From assembly GCA_021808665.1 (NCBI GenBank), contig JAKBBA010000114.1, positions 1-9,670 of the forward strand: a stretch of DNA of 9,670 bases, read 5' to 3'. The stretch is from Actinomycetes bacterium (GTDB lineage Bacteria; Actinomycetota; Acidimicrobiia; Acidimicrobiales; Palsa-688). Under the pieces are notes generated by a model that saw only the letters and a list, made by a program, of their open reading frames with translations, did no database searches and was not told the origin of the DNA. Position 1 is the first letter of the stretch. Every line of letters starts with the position of its first letter. Positions 1-6,782 of this stretch are shown in pieces. Made by a program: the position numbers and the translations under genes.

Positions 1-54
1 GTTCTCGGCCTCTAACTCGGCGACACGAGCGGCCGCGTCCACACCGACGTTCTG
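1..54 (-). CDS. Possible partial gene leaving the left edge (coiled-coil-like segment)
   Basis: Reading leftward on the minus strand, a TAG stop at 57-55 is followed by an open frame to the edge. It translates as QNVGVDAAARVAELEAEN, with a possible GTG start at 42-40. The AARVAELEAEN stretch has the heptad look of N-terminal coiled coils found in many transposases (IS66-like and others) and in unrelated regulators. Only 18 codons are visible and there is no convincing ribosome binding site, so this is a weak call. If real, the gene is divergent from the rest of the window. Confidence 0.25.
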
Positions 55-83
55 CTACCCCACGCGGGAACAGTCGTGGATCA

Positions 84-100
84 TCGCGCGTTCCGCGCGA
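84..100. repeat. Perfect 7-bp inverted repeat with 3-base loop
   Basis: TCGCGCG (84-90), loop TTC, CGCGCGA (94-100) is a perfect GC-rich hairpin between the possible minus-strand gene and the first plus-strand gene. There is no T-tract, so a rho-independent terminator is not supported. It could be an operator, a read-through block or chance in GC-rich DNA. Confidence 0.35.
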
Positions 101-116
101 CCGAGACCTGACTGGT

Positions 117-122
117 TACACT
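117..122 (+). promoter_or_regulatory. Weak candidate -10 box
   Basis: TACACT matches the actinobacterial TAnnnT -10 pattern and lies about 40 bases before the ATG at 163. No convincing -35 box sits 16-19 bases upstream; that stretch is the GC hairpin. Listed only because the distance to the gene is right. Confidence 0.22.
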
Positions 123-162
123 GAGATCGCCTCCGAACAGACACTGCAGCAGCGAGGATGCG

Positions 163-681
163 ATGGCTAGGTTACTCAAGCAGATGCTCGGTATTGACCG
201 GCCATTCGTTCCGAGTCAGCATCTGCGGCCCGATGGTTGGTGCGATATATCTGGGATCGGCCGGATGAGTCTGGTTTGGCCCTGGTACGCCGAAGCCGAC
301 CCCCAGCCGTTGGTGGACAGCTACGGCAGGGACGCCGGAACCACGCCGAAACTGGCCTTGCGGGCGCCGCGCTCCGATCGTGACCTAGGGCTGATCGTGT
401 GGTCCGAGTCCACGTCCGGCGTCGTCGTCGGACCTGAGTGGGGCCGATCGGTACTCGCCCTGTATCCGGGATCACGCATGGAGCAAAACTCGGTCCTGAA
501 TCTCGCGAGCGCCCTGGGTCGGATGGCCCGGGTTGCCGACCAACGCGACACAACCTGGCGGGTGGTTGTCCCACGCGAGATGTACGTCGTACATATGGAG
601 GTCAGCGTCCCGACCGTGCATGCCGACGCTTACTGGATCCAGGTCGAGACCATGCTGTCGACGTGGGCGTGGAGTGACTGA
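163..681 (+). CDS. Hypothetical 172-aa protein
   Basis: I do not recognise this protein. ATG at 163 is preceded by AGCGAGG (151-157), a fair Shine-Dalgarno at 5-base spacing. The product is soluble, with no signal peptide or membrane segment. It is Trp- and Arg-rich, with VWPWYAEADPQPL near residues 38-50 and a likely beta-rich middle (GLIVWSESTSGVVVGPEWG, about residues 76-94) followed by a helix and more strands, which suggests a small compact alpha/beta fold. It stands 120 bases from the large operon and is not obviously co-transcribed. It could be an accessory gene of the same island or an unrelated passenger. Confidence 0.6.
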   Translation: MARLLKQMLGIDRPFVPSQHLRPDGWCDISGIGRMSLVWPWYAEADPQPLVDSYGRDAGTTPKLALRAPRSDRDLGLIVWSESTSGVVVGPEWGRSVLALYPGSRMEQNSVLNLASALGRMARVADQRDTTWRVVVPREMYVVHMEVSVPTVHADAYWIQVETMLSTWAWSD

Positions 682-801
682 GTCCGGGCCTCGTTCCTAG
701 CTGTTACCCCGTGTACCGGCATCACGTTTGTCTGCTATCGTCGGCATGGGCTGGGTGTGACGACTGACATCTGTTGTGGGAGTATAAGGGGTACGAACAA
801 C
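682..801 (+). other. Intergenic region, probable operon promoter zone
   Basis: These 120 bases are the only substantial gap before the seven-gene operon, so its promoter is expected here. The best -10-like string is TATCGT (736-741), without a clear -35. CGGCAT occurs twice, at 717-722 and 742-747, 25 bases apart, which could be a spaced direct-repeat regulator site but is too short to insist on. TATAAG (783-788) overlaps the Shine-Dalgarno of the next gene and is too near its ATG to be a usual -10. Confidence 0.3.
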
Positions 802-3414
802 ATGTCAACTTGGTGCCGTGCGTGCGGACAACTTCAACCGCTGCAGTCGGGGTCGTGCACAGCCTGTAGCGCAGACCTAGAGGTCGGTCGCCCCGATTCG
901 ACTCCTATCGGTCTCGTCTACGAAGTGCGCGGCAAGCTTGGCCTAACGAGTAAGCAGGGAGTCTGCACCTCGGTTGAAGGCCAGATTCTGGTGCTGCACT
1001 TCTCGACGAAGGACAAGGAGGCGGGCCGGATTCCGGACACGACGCACCCGACCGACCTCGTCTCCGCCGATCTTGGTCCGGCCACCAGGCTGCTCTTCGC
1101 GGCCCAACTCCAGGGGGGCAAGCATTCGTGGGACGGAGACGTGCTGCGACAGCGGTCCGCCGAACTCTGTTCCGACATCCGAGTGCTGCGACGCTTGGTC
1201 GACGACGCCCTCCAACTCGGTTGGGAGCACATCGTTGATTGGGCGCCGATCAGCCACTCGGAAAAGGCGTGGCGCACCGCCCATCACGCGGCGACGATCG
1301 GCAATCTGGAATCCCTGCGCGGTGCACTCTCGAGGCTTCCGAAGTCGGGCTACGCGGCCCGAAGCACGTTGTTGCTGCCACATCTGGGAGCGATCCACCG
1401 TGACGCAGGACCCTGGTTGCCTCTCCTCGACTCCATCGTCGAGAGCGGAGCCGATGATGCCGAAGCAGTGCGGGCGGCTGCGGTGGGCACCTGGGACGCC
1501 GCCCTCGGGGCGGCCAAGGCGCTCCTGCCGGAGGGCCGTCGCGGTGCGTGGTTGAACGTCGTTCCACCATTGGAGGACGGCCAGGCCATTCCCCCATCGC
1601 TGGCCCACGATACGCCGGCTTGGACGGCGGCCAACCTGTTCTCGGCGTCAGGCCGATCCCTACCCCTCGACAGTGCCGTCGAACAGCTCGCGGTTCTGGA
1701 GCCGGCTCTCTGGGACGACCTGATCGACACCGGCCGCATCACGAAAGCGGCCTCGCTGACGTCGTTCACGGGGGGTCTCCGCACCTACCTCTTGGCCCGG
1801 CTCAACCCGGCGAAACTCTCCGACCCCGAAGTGCGGGATGTCGGTCACATTGGCGAGCTCGCCCGTCGCATCTTCCTCAGTCGAGACAGGGCGACCCTGT
1901 CCGGTCTCGAGCCGACCTCCCGGGTCAAGCACTATCAAGCCCTCCTGGAGGTGATCGAAGGCAGCCGACCAGACCCCGATCGGCTGGACGCGGCCACCGT
2001 CCAGATTCTGGAGTTGCCGGCGCAGACGCTGGTCGAACTCAAAGACGGGGCGACCAAGAGTCTCCCGGCGCCGGTCGTCGCCGATCCGTCCCTCTGGCCG
2101 GTTTTCGCGGATGTCGCAATCACCGGGAAACTGCTTCCGGATCCCACCTTGGCTCCAAACCATCCGCTCAACGTCTGGGTGGGTCTGCATCGTCTGATAG
2201 GCCTCATCTGGGAGGGCGATCTTCCCGCCGCGGTGGAACACGGCATGATCCTGTCCAGGTCCACGACAGACCTCGAGCAACAATCGGATGAAGTCCTCAA
2301 CCTGACGGCCTTCGCCCTCTATCAGCAGCGCCGAGTGGACGAAGCGCTAAAGCTCTTGGAGCGGGCGCTCGAAGGCATCTACAGCGAAAATCTTCTGGTG
2401 AACGCCAGCATCGTGGCGGGAGAAGCTCATCCGGAGGTGGGCATCCGCTACCTGGCCCGTCTGGTGGACGAAGCGCCGACTCCCGACCTCCAGCGGGCGG
2501 GTCTCGATCGGGCCATCACGCTTTGGGAGGGGGCGGATCTGGACTTCCCGCAGGTCCTGGTCCCCGCAATGCAGACGGTCCTCAATTCGCCCCAGGAAGT
2601 GGAGGACTACCTGCGGGTCGGCAAGATCGCGGTTGGCGTCGCGCCCCAGATCGTCGCGTCGCTTCGGAACCCGGGGGGAGAGTTCGACGGCCCGTATCGA
2701 CTCATACAGATTCGTGGCCGGTGGAAGACCGATCAGAACATGCTCCTCAATCATTTGGCCGAGGAGTACATCAGGCTCTACAAAACTGTCGGACGAGTCG
2801 AGTGGTTCATGAACGACTGGAAGACGTGGATCGAGACCATCCACTCGAGCGTCTTCGTGGACTTCGGCGAGGCCTTGGGAAGTGCGCAGTGGATCGACAC
2901 CGTTCTGATGACGGCGCCCGAGCTACTCCCCGACGACGAGCGGTTTCTGTTGGCGCCCCAGGCCGGCGCCCACATAGCCGCCCTCTTAGCCCAGAAGGGC
3001 GACTCCCTCAGCGACGCGGCGATGCAGAAGTTCTTCTACGGTCCGATCCAGGAGTTCCTCAAGATCAAGGGGACCTATAACCCGAACTACGCCGAGTATC
3101 TCGCCAGTAGCTGCACGTTGTGCATCGGCAGCGTCGGGATCAATCGGCTTCGCATCGGCCGGGAGGCCATCGCGGCTGCGTACAACCCCCTGGTCGACCG
3201 ACTCCGGTGGGACATCCAGAACCGATATGCCATCACCAACCAGATGAGGAACCTCGTCAACGCAGCTGAAGGGGAAATGATGGCTACCCTCCGAACGATC
3301 ATAACCAACATGCGTCAACTCGGTTCCGAGGAGCGAGGTGACCTGACGCAGGCCCTGTCCAGCGACGTTGACGAATGGCAAAACGAGATAAACGGTCTGA
3401 GGAGGAACCTGTGA
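802..3414 (+). CDS. Large zinc-ribbon / helical-repeat protein, first gene of the operon
   Basis: An 870-aa protein I cannot assign to a named family. The start is ATG 802, with AAGGGG (786-791) as ribosome binding site; a GTG at 757 is in frame but adds 15 residues with no good site. Residues 5-22 carry two CxxC pairs (C5, C8, C19, C22), a typical zinc ribbon. After a beta-like segment (about 34-70) the protein is almost wholly helical. Residues about 495-560 look like TPR-type repeats (LTAFALYQQRRVDEALKLLE, then LARLVDEAP). The C-terminal ~90 residues are charged and helical, probably coiled coil. No signal peptide, membrane helix or enzyme motif is visible. The next start is 12 bases downstream, so it is co-transcribed with the chaperone and signalling genes. 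By context it may be the sensor, scaffold, or dedicated client of the Hsp70 set; that role is inference. Confidence 0.75.
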   Translation: MSTWCRACGQLQPLQSGSCTACSADLEVGRPDSTPIGLVYEVRGKLGLTSKQGVCTSVEGQILVLHFSTKDKEAGRIPDTTHPTDLVSADLGPATRLLFAAQLQGGKHSWDGDVLRQRSAELCSDIRVLRRLVDDALQLGWEHIVDWAPISHSEKAWRTAHHAATIGNLESLRGALSRLPKSGYAARSTLLLPHLGAIHRDAGPWLPLLDSIVESGADDAEAVRAAAVGTWDAALGAAKALLPEGRRGAWLNVVPPLEDGQAIPPSLAHDTPAWTAANLFSASGRSLPLDSAVEQLAVLEPALWDDLIDTGRITKAASLTSFTGGLRTYLLARLNPAKLSDPEVRDVGHIGELARRIFLSRDRATLSGLEPTSRVKHYQALLEVIEGSRPDPDRLDAATVQILELPAQTLVELKDGATKSLPAPVVADPSLWPVFADVAITGKLLPDPTLAPNHPLNVWVGLHRLIGLIWEGDLPAAVEHGMILSRSTTDLEQQSDEVLNLTAFALYQQRRVDEALKLLERALEGIYSENLLVNASIVAGEAHPEVGIRYLARLVDEAPTPDLQRAGLDRAITLWEGADLDFPQVLVPAMQTVLNSPQEVEDYLRVGKIAVGVAPQIVASLRNPGGEFDGPYRLIQIRGRWKTDQNMLLNHLAEEYIRLYKTVGRVEWFMNDWKTWIETIHSSVFVDFGEALGSAQWIDTVLMTAPELLPDDERFLLAPQAGAHIAALLAQKGDSLSDAAMQKFFYGPIQEFLKIKGTYNPNYAEYLASSCTLCIGSVGINRLRIGREAIAAAYNPLVDRLRWDIQNRYAITNQMRNLVNAAEGEMMATLRTIITNMRQLGSEERGDLTQALSSDVDEWQNEINGLRRNL

Positions 3415-3426
3415 GGGGAGCCCGGT

Positions 3427-3822
3427 ATGCCTGATCGCAATCCCTACGTCACGCTGGGCATACCCTTCGGCTCGCCGGGGGACGTCGCCACTCGGGCCTT
3501 CGCCCGCAAAGCCAAGGGGCAGCGTCGCAAGCGGGCGAGTGAATCCGACACGGGGCTTACCGACCTGACCTGGGCGCTCAATCAGGCATCCGAGGCGATC
3601 CGGGATCCACGCACCGCGCTCAACGTCTACCGTATTCCGGCTAACCCCGAAGCCCTGAAGTCCTCTGGCGAAGGAGTGCTTCGACCGGGTCCGGAACTGA
3701 TGTCTCGGACCACCGTGTCGTCTTCTGCCGAATGGGCGCGCCTGCTGGACGCGACCCGGACGGAGGCGGTTGCGGCGCTGCATGAAGAAATCGCATCCAC
3801 GGCGACCCTGCCGGAGCGTTGA
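3427..3822 (+). CDS. J-domain-like co-chaperone lacking the HPD motif
   Basis: A 131-aa protein starting at ATG 3427, with AGGGGAG (3414-3420) upstream. Residues 6-70 follow the J-domain plan: NPYVTLGI at the start (compare DYYEILGV), a helix with AFARKAK, a loop, a helix WALNQASEAIRDP (compare the EAYEVLTDP-type helix III), then a terminal Y-R-I. The His-Pro-Asp triad between helices II and III, which stimulates Hsp70 ATPase in canonical DnaJ, is absent; GQRRKRASES lies there. There is no Gly/Phe region, zinc-finger or substrate domain; the C-terminal ~60 residues are unassigned. Its place beside a GrpE-like protein and an Hsp70 supports the call. It may be a J-like adaptor binding in a non-canonical way. 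The fold assignment rests on pattern only. Confidence 0.5.
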   Translation: MPDRNPYVTLGIPFGSPGDVATRAFARKAKGQRRKRASESDTGLTDLTWALNQASEAIRDPRTALNVYRIPANPEALKSSGEGVLRPGPELMSRTTVSSSAEWARLLDATRTEAVAALHEEIASTATLPER

Positions 3823-3829
3823 AACCAAC

Positions 3830-3834
3830 GGAGG
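3830..3834 (+). promoter_or_regulatory. Shine-Dalgarno site deciding the GrpE-like start
   Basis: GGAGG (3830-3834) lies 8 bases before TTG 3843. It favours that start over TTG 3819, which overlaps the stop of the J-like gene and has a poorly placed site. Confidence 0.6.
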
Positions 3835-3842
3835 CAACCACC

Positions 3843-4355
3843 TTGTCCAGGACCGACGAACTATTGGAAGATCTGCAAGAACGGATCAAAGGCTTGGAGC
3901 ATCAGGCTGAGCTGATCAAGACCGTTCTCATCGTCAAGGAACCGAACACCGTCCAGTCTGCTCAGTCGTACGACGGCCTTCGCAAGCAGGTGGTGGCCGG
4001 CGCGGCCGAGCGGCGCAGTCATCTGTTGCAGTTGGTCTCCATGGCGGTGGCGGTCTCACGCGCCAAGTCGGTTGACGATCTCGTACCGCAGCTGCAGGAG
4101 TGGATGGATCAGGCCGGAGTGATCGGGCTGGCGTCTGTTCCATCTAGCGCTGATCCCAGCCACATCTTCGAGGACATTGGCGACGCCGGCCTGGACGGAC
4201 CAATCGAAGTGATCGAACCAGCCTACCTGGACCAGCAAACTGGAGCGGTTCTCCGACTTGGCCGAGCCAGAAAAGCCCAGCGGAGTGCGGTGCTCGCTCC
4301 CGCAGCACCCCGCCGCCTGTCCCGTTCGGAGGGTGACGAGGAGACTTTGAAGTGA
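3843..4355 (+). CDS. GrpE-like nucleotide exchange factor, divergent
   Basis: A 170-aa protein from TTG 3843. Residues 1-30 are a charged helix (LLEDLQERIKGLEHQAELIK), like the long dimerising helix of GrpE but shorter. A helical bundle follows (about 44-95, LRKQVVAGAAERRSHLLQLV then VDDLVPQLQEWMDQAGV). Residues 108-144 resemble the C-terminal beta wing of GrpE, with IEVIEPAYLD, a turn, and AVLRLGRAR, comparable to the Q-P-G-Y ... RPA region of GrpE. A basic then acidic tail ends it. GrpE releases ADP from Hsp70, and the gene overlaps the Hsp70 start by GTGA (4352-4355), so the two are translationally coupled. Similarity is at pattern level; another coiled-coil partner of Hsp70 remains possible. 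Confidence 0.5.
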   Translation: MSRTDELLEDLQERIKGLEHQAELIKTVLIVKEPNTVQSAQSYDGLRKQVVAGAAERRSHLLQLVSMAVAVSRAKSVDDLVPQLQEWMDQAGVIGLASVPSSADPSHIFEDIGDAGLDGPIEVIEPAYLDQQTGAVLRLGRARKAQRSAVLAPAAPRRLSRSEGDEETLK

Positions 4356-6031
4356 CGGCGTTCGGCATCGACTTCGGAACCACCAACAGCGTGTTGGCCT
4401 TCACCCAAGGTGGATCGATGGAGACCGTGTCCCTCGATCAGCCACCTGGCGAGTTTGTCGAGTTGGGGTTCGATCGCGTGCTGCCGACCGTCCTGGCCGA
4501 TCGCAACGGGACGCTCGAGTTCGGATGGCGAGCGAAACGCAACCCCAATCGGCTGGCGGCGGTCAAGCGACTGTTCCAGACCGACGACGACGTCACGGTC
4601 GGGTCGCACAAGCTCAAAGTGGAAGAGGCGGCGGCGATCTTCTTCCGTCAGATCAAGGAGCGAGCCGCCGACGCCGGATTGCATCTCGACAGTGCAGTGG
4701 TGACGATCCCAGCCAACAGCCGGGGCGTCGCGCGCTTTCGCACGAAGATCTCCGCCGGTCTGTCCGGTATCGAGGTGATCGCGCTCGTCAACGAACCCAC
4801 GGCGGCGGCGATGGCCTACGCGAAGAAGATCCGGGACGGCGATCGTGTGCTCGTCTTCGACTGGGGCGGTGGGACGCTGGACGTCACCGTGCTCCAGAAC
4901 GTTGAGGGTGCTTTTGTGGAGGAGGCCTCGAAGGGCATCCAGCGTCTAGGGGGCATTGACGTTGACGATGCATTCGCCGCCGCCGTCCGATCGAAGCTGC
5001 CGGCGGGCTCGCATCTCGATCCGTTCGACCTCGAATTGGCCAAGGTCAAGCTCTCGAGCCAGGAAGCCACCACCCTCGCTTTGATGGGCGGGGGGACCGT
5101 CGAAGTCACACGGGGGGACCTGGAGGACGCCATCCGGCCGCTCATCAATCGCACCCGGGAACCGGTCGACAAGTGCCTGGCTGATCTCGGCAATGCCCGC
5201 ATTGATCACCTGGTCATGGTCGGGGGCTCGTCCAAGATCCCGATGGCCCAGCGCTACATCCGCGAGCTGCTGCGGCTCGAGCCGATGGCTGACGTCGACC
5301 CCATGACGGCGATTGCAGAGGGGGCCGCACTGGCGTCGGGGATTCTGGCTGGCGAGATCGAAGACAACGACTTCTTCGTCGGCACCGAGCACGCTCTCGG
5401 TACCGTCGTGCACAACTTCGGTCCCGACCGACCGGAGTTCTCGGTGTTGATTCCTCGCAACACGAAACTGCCGGCGATGGCGACCGACTTGTTCAAACCT
5501 GCACGTGACAACCAGGAACAGGTACATATACAGATCATCGAGGGCGACCCGGATGCGGCCCTCACCCATGAGGACAACGTGATCCTGAAGGCTTGGGACG
5601 TCGAGCTCGAGCCACTCCCGCAAGAGGAAGCCTCCTTCCAAGTGACGTTCGAGTATGACGTGGACGGCATCCTCCACGTCAAGGCTGAATACCAAAAGAC
5701 CGGCAAGGTGATTCTCGATGAAGAGCTCTCCTTCGGTGCGGCCGGCAACAAGTCCGACCTCGTGAAAATGCGCAAGCGCATCGACGGCCTCAACACGGAC
5801 AAGGGTGCGGGGGGCGGGTCGTCGAACGCCCCGTCCAACAGCAAACTGTCTCCGGAGAGCCAGACGGCAATCCGCCGAGCCAAGGACAAGATTATCCCGT
5901 TCCTCGACAACGAAACTCAGTCCCAAATCGAAGACCTGGTGAGAGCGCTCGAGGGCGCATCAACCGACGACGAGGCCACGGCCCGCAGCGCCCTCGATAG
6001 CGCGATCCGAGAGCACAGCTACCTCCTATGA
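4352..6031 (+). CDS. Divergent Hsp70 (DnaK/YegD-like) chaperone ATPase
   Basis: A 559-aa Hsp70 (DnaK is about 640) starting at GTG 4352, with GAGGAG (4338-4343) eight bases upstream. The ATPase domain is intact in its motifs: phosphate-1 GIDFGTTNS (5-13), VKRLF with K72 at the position of catalytic DnaK K70, NEPTAAA (147-153), phosphate-2 FDWGGGT (169-175), and adenosine motif VGGSSK (290-295). A beta substrate-binding domain follows (about 345-462), then a short helical lid (about 497-559) after a Gly/Ser linker. Departures from DnaK: the stretch between LGG (199-201) and VGG (290-292), which includes subdomain IIB, is about 22 residues shorter; the YFNDAQR-type segment after V-T-x-P reads NSRGVAR; and the interdomain VLLLD linker reads NDFFV. 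It is probably a cytosolic ATP-driven binding protein working with the two upstream genes and the kinase triad downstream. It is not the housekeeping dnaK, judging by neighbours and sequence. Confidence 0.92.
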   Translation: MTAFGIDFGTTNSVLAFTQGGSMETVSLDQPPGEFVELGFDRVLPTVLADRNGTLEFGWRAKRNPNRLAAVKRLFQTDDDVTVGSHKLKVEEAAAIFFRQIKERAADAGLHLDSAVVTIPANSRGVARFRTKISAGLSGIEVIALVNEPTAAAMAYAKKIRDGDRVLVFDWGGGTLDVTVLQNVEGAFVEEASKGIQRLGGIDVDDAFAAAVRSKLPAGSHLDPFDLELAKVKLSSQEATTLALMGGGTVEVTRGDLEDAIRPLINRTREPVDKCLADLGNARIDHLVMVGGSSKIPMAQRYIRELLRLEPMADVDPMTAIAEGAALASGILAGEIEDNDFFVGTEHALGTVVHNFGPDRPEFSVLIPRNTKLPAMATDLFKPARDNQEQVHIQIIEGDPDAALTHEDNVILKAWDVELEPLPQEEASFQVTFEYDVDGILHVKAEYQKTGKVILDEELSFGAAGNKSDLVKMRKRIDGLNTDKGAGGGSSNAPSNSKLSPESQTAIRRAKDKIIPFLDNETQSQIEDLVRALEGASTDDEATARSALDSAIREHSYLL

Positions 6032-6065
6032 GTTCAGTCTTCTGCCAATCCGAAAGGACTACGTC

Positions 6066-6782
6066 ATGACCGAAATGCTGGTCCTACCGTTTTATGTGGT
6101 GATGGATGTCTCCTATTCCATGACCCAGGCCTCGCAGAACTCGGACGGCTCCGTCCGGGCGCCGATCGAGAGCGGGAACGATGTCGTCAAGGAAGTGAAG
6201 ATCGCGCTCGAAGAGTCTCCACTGCTCTCCGACAAGGTTCGGTTCTCGCTCATCGATTTCGCTGATGACGCTCAGGTGGTCATCCCGATGTGCGACCTCA
6301 CCACGGTTTCCCCGCAAGACATCCCGACCCTCACGGCGCGCGGTGGGACGTCGTATGCGGCGGCTTTTACCCTGCTCAAGAGGCAAATCAGCCAAGACGT
6401 GGCGCAGCTCAAGGCGGACGGACACAAGGTCCACCGGCCGGCCGTCTTCTTCTTGACGGACGGGGAGACCACCGATGACGATCCGGTTTGGAAGAACGCG
6501 TTCCAGGCTCTGACCGACTCGGCCTTCAAGGAAAGACCGAACTTCATTCCGTTCGGTGTCGCGCAGGCCAAGAAGGCGACGCTCGACCAGTTGGTTTTCC
6601 CTCAAGGGAAGATGCGATCGTTCATTCAGCAGAACCCAAACGACGCGGCCAACGGCATCAAGGCCATGGCCGAAATCCTCATCGGTAGCATCGTGGGTTC
6701 TGTGACGTCATTCTCCGAAGGGTCCGAGAGCGGCGCCTTCATGCTGCCCGAACCCGAAGAAGATGAGGACGTTTGGCTCTGA
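6066..6782 (+). CDS. TerY/YegL-type von Willebrand factor A domain protein
   Basis: A 238-aa single vWA domain starting at ATG 6066, with AAAGGA (6054-6059) upstream. The MIDAS metal site is complete: D14-V-S16-Y-S18 (DxSxS), T95 in GGTSYAAAF, and D132 in FLTDGETTDD. The domain pattern, with LPFYVVMDVSYSM at the start, IESGND after it, RPAVFFLTDG, and NFIPFGV followed by an F-I-Q segment, matches TerY/YegL proteins. There is no signal peptide or transmembrane helix, so it is cytosolic, unlike surface vWA proteins. The last ~13 residues are acidic (EPEEDEDVWL). In TerY-P triads the vWA protein is thought to bridge kinase, phosphatase and target through its metal site. The stop overlaps the kinase start. 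Confidence 0.88.
   Translation: MTEMLVLPFYVVMDVSYSMTQASQNSDGSVRAPIESGNDVVKEVKIALEESPLLSDKVRFSLIDFADDAQVVIPMCDLTTVSPQDIPTLTARGGTSYAAAFTLLKRQISQDVAQLKADGHKVHRPAVFFLTDGETTDDDPVWKNAFQALTDSAFKERPNFIPFGVAQAKKATLDQLVFPQGKMRSFIQQNPNDAANGIKAMAEILIGSIVGSVTSFSEGSESGAFMLPEPEEDEDVWL

Noticed and set aside
783..788. TATAAG as the operon's -10 box
   Set aside because: Transcription would begin only a few bases before ATG 802, and the string overlaps the likely Shine-Dalgarno.
757..801. Longer start (GTG 757) for the zinc-ribbon protein
   Set aside because: It adds 15 residues with no clear ribosome binding site, while ATG 802 has AAGGGG at good spacing and starts right before the zinc ribbon.
2986..3837. 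Minus-strand open frame across the end of the zinc-ribbon gene and the J-like gene
   Set aside because: It crosses two plus-strand genes with ribosome binding sites and has an Arg/Pro/Gly-rich antisense composition.
4946..5926. Long minus-strand open frame opposite the Hsp70 gene
   Set aside because: It is the antisense of a convincing Hsp70; such frames are common in GC-rich DNA, and its translation shows no domain pattern.
3427..6031. Housekeeping dnaK-grpE-dnaJ operon
   Set aside because: The gene order differs, the J-like protein lacks HPD, the Hsp70 is shortened with an altered linker, and the genes are embedded with a kinase triad.
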